The translations under genes and the position numbers were made by a program. From Lachnospiraceae bacterium (GTDB lineage Bacteria; Bacillota; Clostridia; Lachnospirales; Lachnospiraceae), in the NCBI GenBank assembly GCA_015057055.1, contig SVFE01000017.1, positions 1 to 42,559 on the forward strand: DNA of 42,559 nucleotides. The letters run 5' to 3'. Every line of letters begins with the position of its first letter. Position 1 is the stretch's first letter. The notes under the pieces were generated by a model. It was not told the DNA's origin. It saw only the letters and a program-made list of their open reading frames with translations, and ran no database searches. Shown one piece after another: positions 7,780 to 15,666 of this stretch.

Positions 7780-9120
7780 CTACTCTACCATATCCCAGAA
7801 GGCTTCGTTTTGGGCTTCGGTCATCGGTGTTGCGCTAGCATCCGTAAGCGGATATCCATAAGTACGTACCAAAACCGGAGTTCTGCTGTCATACTCAATT
7901 GTCGCCAAAATTACAATTACACAACCATCTTCTATCAACTCATAGTAGTTTGTATAATCCATCATACGCGCCGACTGGATAACTACACAGTTTGTTGCAC
8001 CGTCGCAGTAACATTCCACACGATCCATTCTAAAATACAATTCATTTCCGTCCGCATTTCTTTCACGGCATTCAACCTGCCCCAAATTAACCGGGAAGGT
8101 TGAAGCTGCCTCGGAACTACCATCCGTAAGTACTCTGGAAGTACCGGACGCATCCTGAATAATAACTTCATATGTCACGCGCTCCGCATCCGTAACACTA
8201 ATACCGGCGATATCAATGTACGCTGAAAGCATATCACTTGTGTAAGTATTTAAATAAGCAACCGCGTACCCTTCTGCACCGATATGAATATCTTCCGTAG
8301 CAATTGAAATCCTAATAGTAGAACCATCTGTCGTATCCGTACCAATGATAATATAAGGACCTGCCGCAGTGTCACTATGGTTTAATGTATTCTGACACTG
8401 AAGAGTAAAACGGGTACCGGATTTATTGATACGGTAATCCGCATTCAGCAAATCATCATCTGCATTGGGGCCGCTACCACCTTCAAACTCAAACACATAA
8501 GTATGTTCATCCGTATTATACAAATCAGAAAGGGAATATTCCTTGTACCGAAGCACATCCAACTCAAAGTCAAATGTTCCGGATGTGGCCGGTGGAATCC
8601 TGTTTCCGCTAAGACCAATCTGATTTCTGAGATACACATCCTTCATAGCACTATACGTATACATGTCATTTTGCATTTCAACTGTCAATGTTACCACACT
8701 GGCCGTTGTATAATTCGCCATATTAAGGGAAATGGATCTTACATATTCTGCCATAGGAATCGCAGAAGCCGTCGCTCCTGTAGCACGATCTGTTCTTGTC
8801 ATAACCAGGTCACCGTATTCTGCTCCGGCAACTTTTGACAAAGAGATAATATATTCAGCTTCATTATCGCTGATAACAATTTCATCTGAACTAACCATTG
8901 CAATATAATTCGCGGAAATCGCCCCATCACAGTCAATCATTAAATCTTCCAACTGGGTGATTACTCTTTGCGCTTCCGTCTGTAATTCCACTTCATAGGT
9001 ACCATTTCGATAGAGCGTGGAACTGTTACTCATCATAGCAAAAACTTCCAGCATTACAATTGCTAAAATTGCAACCGAAATCAAAATCTCCACAAGGGAA
9101 AAACCTTTGTTGGTTTTCAT
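7780..9120 (-). CDS. Large minor prepilin, PilW/PulJ-like N-terminus with long ectodomain
   Basis: The N-terminus MKTNKG, then FSLVEILISVAILAIV, is a class III (T4P) prepilin signal: cleavage after Gly6, Phe at +1, Glu at +5, then a hydrophobic helix. At 446 residues it is much longer than a pilin. Residues to about 165 look like a PilW/PulJ-type pseudopilin (ELQTEAQRVITQLEDLMIDCDG). About 180-446 is an extra beta-rich ectodomain, with cysteines at about 242, 351, 370, 372, 378 and 400 that could form disulfides outside the cell. It is the last gene of the operon, with GGAGG before its ATG and a terminator after it. It probably belongs to the pilus tip complex, and an adhesive role for the ectodomain is only an inference. 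I do not recognise a named domain there. Confidence 0.8.
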   Translation of the reverse strand: MKTNKGFSLVEILISVAILAIVMLEVFAMMSNSSTLYRNGTYEVELQTEAQRVITQLEDLMIDCDGAISANYIAMVSSDEIVISDNEAEYIISLSKVAGAEYGDLVMTRTDRATGATASAIPMAEYVRSISLNMANYTTASVVTLTVEMQNDMYTYSAMKDVYLRNQIGLSGNRIPPATSGTFDFELDVLRYKEYSLSDLYNTDEHTYVFEFEGGSGPNADDDLLNADYRINKSGTRFTLQCQNTLNHSDTAAGPYIIIGTDTTDGSTIRISIATEDIHIGAEGYAVAYLNTYTSDMLSAYIDIAGISVTDAERVTYEVIIQDASGTSRVLTDGSSEAASTFPVNLGQVECRERNADGNELYFRMDRVECYCDGATNCVVIQSARMMDYTNYYELIEDGCVIVILATIEYDSRTPVLVRTYGYPLTDASATPMTEAQNEAFWDMVE

Positions 9121-9145
9121 GTTTCTTCCTCCTTTTCTCTATCCT

Positions 9146-9691
9146 TTACATGTAATGCATAATCACATCATGTTTCCCTGTTTCCAGATACAGGAACACT
9201 TCGATTACCCGGTTATTGAACGAAAACGTCAAACGGGATATACCGCCGCTCGTACTGTTGACCGTATCTACCGTACCATTGGAATTAAAGTAAATAGTAT
9301 ATTCACATCCATCGGCAAACGGTATTCCCAAAGGTGCACCGGTACCGGGCGTATACCCTCCCGTACTTCCCATTATATAGCGGGGAGTAAAACGCGCATC
9401 ACAGATTTCTTCCTTCGGCGCGGTCGCGGTATCACCAATCATGTAATATAACTCACCATTTTCCATTCCGATGGTCAGTTTTCCTGCTTCGGAACCTTTT
9501 GCCATGGACTGAGCAATTGCCGTATTAATCGCTGCCTCATAGGTCCTTGCCGCTTCACTAAGCTGCGCATTTGTAACCGTACTATAGGACATAATTGCAA
9601 TCGATATTAAAATCGACAAAAGTGCGACTACAATCAACATTTCAACCAAGGAGAAACCTTTGTTATTATGTATCGTTTTTTTCTTTTCCAT
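9146..9691 (-). CDS. Minor prepilin, GspH/FimT-like
   Basis: A prepilin of 181 residues with leader MEKKKTIHNNKG, cleaved before FSLVEMLIVVALLSILISIA (Glu at +5). The mature part is a short pilin globule with a helix (EAARTYEAAINTAIAQSMAKG) and beta strands (YTIYFNSNGTVDTVN), like GspH/FimT minor pilins. It starts 11 bases after the upstream gene, with a GGGGGGAG ribosome binding site. GspH/FimU-type subunits normally sit below the tip of the filament. The assignment comes from the leader and size rather than from unambiguous residues. Confidence 0.8.
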   Translation of the reverse strand: MEKKKTIHNNKGFSLVEMLIVVALLSILISIAIMSYSTVTNAQLSEAARTYEAAINTAIAQSMAKGSEAGKLTIGMENGELYYMIGDTATAPKEEICDARFTPRYIMGSTGGYTPGTGAPLGIPFADGCEYTIYFNSNGTVDTVNSTSGGISRLTFSFNNRVIEVFLYLETGKHDVIMHYM

Positions 9692-9702
9692 AATCTCCCC
9701 CC

Positions 9703-11277
9703 CTAGTTCTTTTCCCAGTTTACAAAATAAATTGTAGTTACTGTCTGATCCACATCACCCTGGGCTGCAGCGAACATATCAGAAATAATTGTGCTTGAAT
9801 GCTCCGAAATAAAGAATCCGGCCGGAACCTCATTTCCGGAAGAATAGATATACGGAAGAGGCTGTTCATCACCGGAACCGTCCGTAAAAGTGTAATCTCT
9901 TCTTTCCGTAGGATGTGTTGCCGTTGCATCATCCGGATGAGTCATATTACTCATTGTAAAACCACCATTAAATGGAGTATTATTCAAGCTGCCAAAATTA
10001 AACGAATCCAAAGAAAGAATAACGCCCTTTGCATTTTCGTACGCTTCATCGCTCATACACTGCATATACGTAGGTGCAGAAGCGATATCAAAAATAATTC
10101 TTCCGGCGCAGACACAGGTAGAATTATCAAATGCATCACGAATCGTAACATCTTCCGTAGAAAGAACCAACGTATTTGACATTCCGTTTTCTGTCCCCTG
10201 CAAACCAAGGCGAACCGTTTCAGTAACTCCTGTTGCGCCAAAGCTACCATGCGGTTTCGCATCAATGTAATCTGCCAAGGCAACTTCTTCCCAATCACTG
10301 CCATCATACATCCACACGTCATCAAACAAAGCCCCGGTCACACCACTTGTCAAACTATAATCCGAATTGCTGTAGTTCGGCGGAAGCAAGGCGGTATCGA
10401 CTGTTGCGCCTTCTGTCACCGAGCCAAGAAGACGTCCGTCGCTAGCAACATCAACAGTTCCGGTTGCCTCCAAAGTACCGCTGCAAATAAGTACACCGTC
10501 TACATCAATATCACCGATAACAGTAACAATACCGGTAATACAAAGCACACCGCCTTCTTCAATGATAATATCGCCATTGATAATACCTCTTCTGGAAAGA
10601 ATTTCCACCGCCGCCGTTCCTTGTACACGCAATGCTGAGGTATCTGCGCTGGAAAAATCTCTACTCATATAGACATTACCACTCATTACCACGTCACCGG
10701 TTACTACCGTAACGGGCGAATCCGTAATTACACTGAAATCATTTACGTCCATGTCGCCTACACCGGTACCGGGAAATCCCAAAATAATATCCGTTGTAAT
10801 GGTGCTTTGATATCCTTCCTCTGTAGTTGCAGTAATCTGTACTCCCAAAAACTTAACCTGATTCCCATCTTGAACAAAATTGGATGAAACAGGAACACCT
10901 GCTGCATTAACAGAAACAGCAGTATTTACGGAAATTGTAGCTTCTTTACTGGCAACCTGAATCATCGATGCCACATTATTATTGTTATAACAAACCGCAC
11001 CGGTTGAAGCAGTATAAACACCTGCACTAGTCTTAATATTATCAATTGCATCTCCCATGCTGGTAGAATTTGCAGCAATCTGCTGAATCGTTGTCGCCAA
11101 ATCATCTAAGGCAAATTCATCCACATAAAAATTATCCGTAGAGCCATACTTTAGCCCCTTGGTTATATAATTCATATAAGTCATGTAAAGCAATGAGGTG
11201 GCAAGAATAATAATAAATGAAACCGCAATCAAAACGGTAACCATTGCCGCACCTTTATTGTTGTTCATTTTTTTCAT
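9703..11277 (-). CDS. PilX/GspK-like minor prepilin with bactofilin-like beta-repeat ectodomain
   Basis: The N-terminus MKKMNNNKG, then AAMVTVLIAVSFIIILATSLL, is a prepilin-type signal in which the usual Glu at +5 is replaced (Thr14), as is typical of PilX/GspK tip subunits. The 524 residues include an unusual central stretch (about 188-290) of short glycine-punctuated beta segments such as NGDIIIEEGGVLCITG and IGDIDVDGVLICSGTLEATG. This resembles the stacked repeats of bactofilins or right-handed beta-helices. The remainder is Thr/Ser/Asp-rich and without a motif I recognise. It sits between the PilV-like and GspH-like genes, with GGAGGAG upstream. It may be the large tip subunit, comparable in role to GspK or clostridial PilK. 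The surface function of the repeat region is unknown. Confidence 0.75.
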   Translation of the reverse strand: MKKMNNNKGAAMVTVLIAVSFIIILATSLLYMTYMNYITKGLKYGSTDNFYVDEFALDDLATTIQQIAANSTSMGDAIDNIKTSAGVYTASTGAVCYNNNNVASMIQVASKEATISVNTAVSVNAAGVPVSSNFVQDGNQVKFLGVQITATTEEGYQSTITTDIILGFPGTGVGDMDVNDFSVITDSPVTVVTGDVVMSGNVYMSRDFSSADTSALRVQGTAAVEILSRRGIINGDIIIEEGGVLCITGIVTVIGDIDVDGVLICSGTLEATGTVDVASDGRLLGSVTEGATVDTALLPPNYSNSDYSLTSGVTGALFDDVWMYDGSDWEEVALADYIDAKPHGSFGATGVTETVRLGLQGTENGMSNTLVLSTEDVTIRDAFDNSTCVCAGRIIFDIASAPTYMQCMSDEAYENAKGVILSLDSFNFGSLNNTPFNGGFTMSNMTHPDDATATHPTERRDYTFTDGSGDEQPLPYIYSSGNEVPAGFFISEHSSTIISDMFAAAQGDVDQTVTTIYFVNWEKN

Positions 11278-11291
11278 TTCCAGTCTCCTCC

Positions 11292-12083
11292 TTACTTATT
11301 ACGAATTCCGGTTTCCATGGTCAGAACCGGTGAATCTACCCATTCATAACCAATATGTCCCGGGTGATGCATTGCCACAAATCCCGCCGGATCATAGGAT
11401 GCTAATTCACTGATATCGTACAGACACAAACAAACATTATATGTATAATACTTATCCGTTGCCGTTTCTGCCGCCGGCAAAATAGAAATCGTTGCCAGAT
11501 AATAGTACCCGCCCTCTTCAATACAACAGTATGAAAGGAACAATCCATCGCCGGCATCTACAGAATAACTAGATAAAAACTGTGAGCCTCCTGCTCCGAT
11601 AGAAGAACGAGTATACCCCAAAAGCGCAGTTTGCAATGCCACCTTACCACACATATCCATAACAACCGCATTATTGCTCACTAAATCCCTTGCCGCATAA
11701 GTAACGCCATCATAGGTGATTTCATTAATGCTGATGGACATATCCCGAACTGTAGTCACATCACCCATACCATCGTAATTTACTTTCAAATTATAAAAGT
11801 TATCTTCGATAGTGGAAAAAGCCTCATTACCACTCAAATCCACAAGTCCCAAATTACCCACGATATCCTTTATCTCGTCATAACTCTTATTCGCAAACCC
11901 TTCCATAATGGTCTGCGCAATATCGGTTTCTATCATAAGTTGACGAGCATCCCGATTAATTCTCGCAGACGTTATGAATGAGCTGAAAATTGGTATGATA
12001 ATAATTGCAAACAACGCAATCGCAATCAACAATTCAATCAGCGAAAAACCTTTATTATTTAATTCTGTCTTTTTGCTATTCAT
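11292..12083 (-). CDS. Minor prepilin, PilV/GspI-like
   Basis: The leader MNSKKTELNNKG precedes FSLIELLIAIALFAIIIIP, with the Glu at +5 and a proline in the hydrophobic helix. The 263-residue protein continues SARINRDARQLMIETDIAQTIMEGFANKSYDEI, a PilV/GspI-like start, then a beta-rich ectodomain ending GHIGYEWVDSPVLTMETGIRNK. It is the first gene after the pilO-proximal internal promoter and 5' hairpin, and is followed 14 bases on by the PilX/GspK-like gene. The ribosome binding site is GTGAGGTG. Confidence 0.78.
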   Translation of the reverse strand: MNSKKTELNNKGFSLIELLIAIALFAIIIIPIFSSFITSARINRDARQLMIETDIAQTIMEGFANKSYDEIKDIVGNLGLVDLSGNEAFSTIEDNFYNLKVNYDGMGDVTTVRDMSISINEITYDGVTYAARDLVSNNAVVMDMCGKVALQTALLGYTRSSIGAGGSQFLSSYSVDAGDGLFLSYCCIEEGGYYYLATISILPAAETATDKYYTYNVCLCLYDISELASYDPAGFVAMHHPGHIGYEWVDSPVLTMETGIRNK

Positions 12084-12147
12084 ATTTGCACCTCACTCCA
12101 CGTCTTGCTGCCCATTTACACAACATTCTCTAAATAAAACCCCACAT

Positions 12148-12167
12148 GCCTCCCCTTGCAGGGAGGC
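12148..12167 (-). other. Strong stem-loop at the predicted 5' end of the minor-prepilin mRNA
   Basis: A 7-bp perfect GC-rich stem GCCTCCC/GGGAGGC with a 6-base loop lies between pilO and the PilV-like gene. On the minus strand it is followed by ATGTGGGGTTTTATTT, which has only a poor T-run. It starts where transcription from the adjacent TATAAT would begin, so it may cap and stabilise that mRNA. The alternative is a partial terminator after pilO. Confidence 0.55.
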
Positions 12168-12173
12168 TGCGAG

Positions 12174-12203
12174 ATTATACATAATTAAATTATTCTTCTT
12201 CAA
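12174..12203 (-). promoter_or_regulatory. Internal promoter ahead of the minor-prepilin genes
   Basis: TTGAAG (12198-12203, inside the end of pilO) and a consensus TATAAT (12174-12179) are 18 bases apart on the minus strand. Predicted transcription starts near 12167, at the base of the hairpin. This would let the four minor prepilins be expressed apart from pilMN-pilO. Confidence 0.45.
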
Positions 12204-12954
12204 AAGTTAATTCAGCGTCTGCGCCTTCGCCTTCGCCTTCAACATCTTCCTCTTCTGCCGGAACATTAGTAATCGGTCCGAAAATACCGACCTCTTCGTT
12301 ACCACGAATATCAAAATCATCCAAATCAGGCCAAATAACCACAGGCGCAACCTCTCTGTCCGGTCCTGAAATAGCGTACTGGGACAAAATAATTTCACCG
12401 GAAATAACGCCAAACTCCTCATCATAAGACATCGTGATTCCGGAATAAATCATGGGATCTTCATATTCCATAATATATTCAAGAATATACTTCATACCTT
12501 CATAATAACAACTGTACTCAATCGAAGAACGATTGGTTACTGCCATATAAACTGTTTCCGCATTTTCATCAGAAATCGGAGTTTCAATATTATCTGCATA
12601 ACCTACAGCGGAGAATCTAACCGGAAGAGTATAAATACCGGTTTCTTCATCAATCGTTACGTTAGAATACTCTGTATTGAGCAAGAACATAGTGTAATTC
12701 TCCTGCAAAATACCACCAGGGAAGGATGCGATAATAGCATCTCGTTCTTCGTTTAATCTTTCTGTTTCAGAAATATAATCTTCACGATTTGCTTCCAGCG
12801 AATTCAAATAATCCAACCTTGCCTGCAATTCCGTATTTTGTGTAATCAAAGCCTCGGTAGCAATCTTTGTATCTTTAATATAGAAGAAATACGGACACAA
12901 ACCAATCGCCAATAATAATACTACTACAATAATGAGTTTATCTCTATCTGACAT
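12190..12954 (-). CDS. pilO: PilO-like inner-membrane alignment protein
   Basis: PilO pairs with PilN on the outer face of the membrane and couples the cytoplasmic PilM to the pilus machine. The 254-residue protein has a short cytoplasmic start (MSDRDK), one membrane helix (about 7-26), a coiled coil (about 31-72, IATEALITQNTELQARLDYL) and a ferredoxin-like ectodomain, which is the PilO plan. The start codon overlaps the pilMN stop by one base (TAATG), and GGAGGTG sits in the end of pilMN. The C-terminal 25 residues are strongly acidic (EEEDVEGEGEGADAELTFEEE region), an addition not usual in PilO. The call rests on topology and position, since PilO sequences are poorly conserved. Confidence 0.8.
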   Translation of the reverse strand: MSDRDKLIIVVVLLLAIGLCPYFFYIKDTKIATEALITQNTELQARLDYLNSLEANREDYISETERLNEERDAIIASFPGGILQENYTMFLLNTEYSNVTIDEETGIYTLPVRFSAVGYADNIETPISDENAETVYMAVTNRSSIEYSCYYEGMKYILEYIMEYEDPMIYSGITMSYDEEFGVISGEIILSQYAISGPDREVAPVVIWPDLDDFDIRGNEEVGIFGPITNVPAEEEDVEGEGEGADAELTFEEE

Positions 12955-14759
12955 TACTGTGCACCTCCTTCAGTTGTTGTTGTGGCACCTGTTGTTGCCT
13001 GAGAAACTGTAGGAAGGGTAATGACGGGTTCTTCCTCTCCTTCTACTTCCGGATAACCGATATGACATGAGAAATCATACTCTGTCTGAATCTGTGTCAC
13101 CCAATCATACTCCATATATTCTTCGGGAATATCAGTATGTGTATCATAAGTAATAAGTTCGCCTTCAGTCTGACCTTCTTCCGGTTCTTCTGTAAGGAAT
13201 ACCGGCTCACCCGCAGCGTTATACTCAGCAATAAGTACAACACGGTAAGACTCCTGAAAACTGGGGATTTGCAAATTGTTAACATAATCCAAGCCACCGA
13301 TTGTAACGATAACATCTGCAATCTCGTTCTTAGTTGCATCATGCCAACCGGAAACAAGGGTAAAGGATACATCACCATCTACCGCTTCCAAATCTTCTAC
13401 AACTGTATCTGTAGGAAGGAGCTGTTCCATATCCAAAATAAACTGAAGCAAATGCTCGTTATCCGAATGGGTAGAATCCTGGAATGCTTTTACAACGATA
13501 TATTCATTTGCTGCCGCTTCATATGCAAGCGCAATCTCTTCGATATCGGAAATATCAGCGATTTCCTGTTCTAACCGTGCTTTTTCCTCCGAAGCCTCTT
13601 TGTTATCCAACGCAACCATGGTTACCCATGTCGCCATAACAATAACTTCCACAATAAGCACAGCAATCAAAGCCTTGAGGGTCTGACCTGCCCCAAGATT
13701 CACACCGCCGGACTCACCATATTCTACTTCCAAGTCGATGGGTTTAATTACCGCACCGATGTTAGGAAGGTAACGAAGAACTTCTTCTGCAGTAAGAGCT
13801 GCCTGACCTTTGATTACAACGCCGGCAAGATTTTCGAAATGCTGCACAGGTGCACCAAGCTCACGCTCCAAAATTTTCTCGATACCGGCAATCGCACTAC
13901 CTTCACCGAATACCTTGATACCCTGAAGAAGATCATTTTTGTTCTTTGTTCTGTGATATTCAACTACTCGGCCGATACCGCTTACGAGGTACTGCACGGT
14001 CTCCGCATATTCTTCGGGAGTAACATGCTGGTCAAGAAGCATCTCATTGGAAAGCAACGTTTTTGCATCTTTTTCTGAAATCTTCTTAACGTCCATAAGG
14101 GCATTAATAACCGCATTTTTACCATAAGGCACACTTCTCTGCAAGATAAGAGTTTTACCACGCATAACGTTAACAAAGGTTGTATCCTTTTCAATCTGAA
14201 GAACCAGATCGGTACGTCCTTCTGTCATCTGCATGGACAAAAGCTGAATTACAGAGTTACCGAAGTAATCAATGCTATGTACAGAGAGTTTTAACTCTTC
14301 TGCCAATTCGTAATAACATTTAACCAAATCGTTCGGAGCAGCAACTGCGGATACACGGCTCTTACGTCCTTCTTCGTCAGTGAAATTCTCCAAAACGGAA
14401 AATGCGAATGCATAATCATTGGAATTACTCATCGGGAAATATTCGCTTGAGTTTGCCTGCAAAATCTGTTTCAATTTCTTCTCGTTTTTAACGTAAGGAA
14501 TTTCCACATCCTTGCTGGCAATCTTCTTACTTGTAATCGTAAAGATTACCTCTTTCGCCGTGAAGCCCCTTCCAAAAATAGATGTTCTGATTGCTTCTGC
14601 AATCGCTGTAATATCCACCAAATATCCATCGTTAACACTGTTATCCGGTGTCGCGATTTCAGCGGCATTACTAAGGATTACTGTCTTGTTGTTGTTCTGC
14701 ATTTCCGCAATTCTGATTGCGTCTGAACCAACATAAATAGACAATACTTTACTTGCCAT
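12954..14759 (-). CDS. pilMN: PilM-PilN fusion, T4P inner-membrane assembly protein
   Basis: The first 345 or so residues are PilM, an actin-like ATP-binding protein: KVLSIYVGSDAIRIAEMQ at the phosphate-1 loop, LVLQIEKDTTFVNVMRGKTL at phosphate-2 and IKVFGEGSAIAGIEKILE at the adenosine motif. After a linker comes a membrane helix (about 361-383), a coiled coil (about 385-412) and a PilN-like ectodomain to about 510. A low-complexity tail rich in Glu and Thr ends TTTTEGGAQ. In most bacteria PilM and PilN are separate and PilM grips the PilN N-terminal peptide; here the link is covalent. Similar pilMN fusions are known from clostridial T4P loci. AAGGGGAG lies 8 bases before the ATG. pilO overlaps the stop by one base. 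Confidence 0.9.
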   Translation of the reverse strand: MASKVLSIYVGSDAIRIAEMQNNNKTVILSNAAEIATPDNSVNDGYLVDITAIAEAIRTSIFGRGFTAKEVIFTITSKKIASKDVEIPYVKNEKKLKQILQANSSEYFPMSNSNDYAFAFSVLENFTDEEGRKSRVSAVAAPNDLVKCYYELAEELKLSVHSIDYFGNSVIQLLSMQMTEGRTDLVLQIEKDTTFVNVMRGKTLILQRSVPYGKNAVINALMDVKKISEKDAKTLLSNEMLLDQHVTPEEYAETVQYLVSGIGRVVEYHRTKNKNDLLQGIKVFGEGSAIAGIEKILERELGAPVQHFENLAGVVIKGQAALTAEEVLRYLPNIGAVIKPIDLEVEYGESGGVNLGAGQTLKALIAVLIVEVIVMATWVTMVALDNKEASEEKARLEQEIADISDIEEIALAYEAAANEYIVVKAFQDSTHSDNEHLLQFILDMEQLLPTDTVVEDLEAVDGDVSFTLVSGWHDATKNEIADVIVTIGGLDYVNNLQIPSFQESYRVVLIAEYNAAGEPVFLTEEPEEGQTEGELITYDTHTDIPEEYMEYDWVTQIQTEYDFSCHIGYPEVEGEEEPVITLPTVSQATTGATTTTEGGAQ

Positions 14760-14800
14760 CCTTCTTGCTCCCCTTTCGTAGTGAGTATAGTTTTATTTAA

Positions 14801-14820
14801 TAAACCGGATGCATCATCCG
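14801..14820 (-). terminator. Weak stem-loop between pilD and pilMN
   Basis: CGGATG and CATCCG form a 6-bp stem with a 3-base loop (14806-14820), followed on the minus strand by GTTTATTAAAT. This is too weak and T-poor for a confident terminator. Read-through into pilMN is likely. Confidence 0.3.
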
Positions 14821-14833
14821 AACTTATCCATAA

Positions 14834-15472
14834 TTAAAATGTCAAAAAATTGATTATGTACCAATCGATTATCCATTCTCCGAAACACATAACCAAAACC
14901 GTCGCTGCCGATAAATACGGCCCGAACGCAAGCATGTGCTCTTTCTTGGAGACTTTCATTATAATGCTGTGAATCACCGCACCAAGCACCGAACCAATGA
15001 GCATTACCAAGAAAATTTTCTGCCATCCAAGTAGTAATCCGGCCGCCGCCATAAGTTTAATATCTCCTCCGCCCATGCCGTTCCCTTTGGTAATCAAGGC
15101 TATTGCAAAAAAGATTCCGCTCACAAGCACTGCACCAATCAGATACACATACCAATGTTCCTTATCGGAAATTAGCTGCACGATTCCCATCAACGCAATC
15201 CACACATTAAACTGGGGCGGAATTTCATAAATTTCCAAATCCACCAAGGAAAGCGCCAGTAACGCCGACGTAGCCGCCATATACAAAAATGACGTAAGGC
15301 TAAACCCATTGGTAACTACTATCAAAAGCCATAACATCGCGTGTAACACCACAACCCCTATGGTCCGTTTGTTTACAACACGTACACTTCTTTTTAATAT
15401 GTAATCCGTATAGGACGCGACAAAGCTTCCCAAGAATACACTTGCCACAAGAATAAGTCCATAATTCAGCAT
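14834..15472 (-). CDS. pilD: Prepilin peptidase (A24 family), short form lacking the methyltransferase zinc loop
   Basis: This membrane aspartic protease cleaves the Gly-Phe bond of prepilins. I use the ATG at 15470-15472 (MLNYGLILVASVFLGSF), preceded by GGGAG, giving 212 residues. An upstream extension (MCYLCPYGRM...) is hydrophilic and looks non-coding. Catalytic aspartates are visible as Asp78 in LVDLEIYEIP and Asp137 in GMGGGDIKL, the GxGD hallmark, within a multi-helix hydrophobic protein. The N-terminal GSF motif of PilD is present, but the roughly 50-residue cytoplasmic loop with two CxxC pairs that supports N-methylation in bifunctional PilD is absent. The protein goes straight from FVASYTDYILKR to the next helix. 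The peptidase call is firm; methylation activity is doubtful. Confidence 0.92.
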   Translation of the reverse strand: MLNYGLILVASVFLGSFVASYTDYILKRSVRVVNKRTIGVVVLHAMLWLLIVVTNGFSLTSFLYMAATSALLALSLVDLEIYEIPPQFNVWIALMGIVQLISDKEHWYVYLIGAVLVSGIFFAIALITKGNGMGGGDIKLMAAAGLLLGWQKIFLVMLIGSVLGAVIHSIIMKVSKKEHMLAFGPYLSAATVLVMCFGEWIIDWYIINFLTF

Positions 15473-15542
15473 CACGTACTCCCATTCTCTCCGCATCCTG
15501 CCGTATGGGCATAGATAGCACACAAATATTTTATCTTATAGA

Positions 15543-15571
15543 ATTATACCAAAGTATTTTTTTTAAGTCTA
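15543..15571 (-). promoter_or_regulatory. Promoter of pilD (pilus assembly operon), extended -10
   Basis: TAGACT (15566-15571) and TATAAT (15543-15548) are 17 bases apart on the minus strand, with TGG directly before the -10, an extended -10 element. The surrounding GTATAGAC plus A-tract resembles the pilA promoter at 20606-20634. Confidence 0.6.
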
Positions 15572-15666
15572 TACTTACACTGTCAGTTTTCTTTTATTTT
15601 TGTAAGTTTCAGCAAAATTAACAAGGTGAAATCCTCTTTTTATGTGAATTTTTTGTGATTATCCCA

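Noticed and set aside
15473-15523. Longer PilD start at 15523 (MCYLCPYG...), which adds a CxxC-like pair
   Set aside because: The extension is hydrophilic, has no ribosome binding site, and lies within 20-30 bases of the predicted promoter. The CYLC is not in the position of the methyltransferase loop, which follows the GSF motif.
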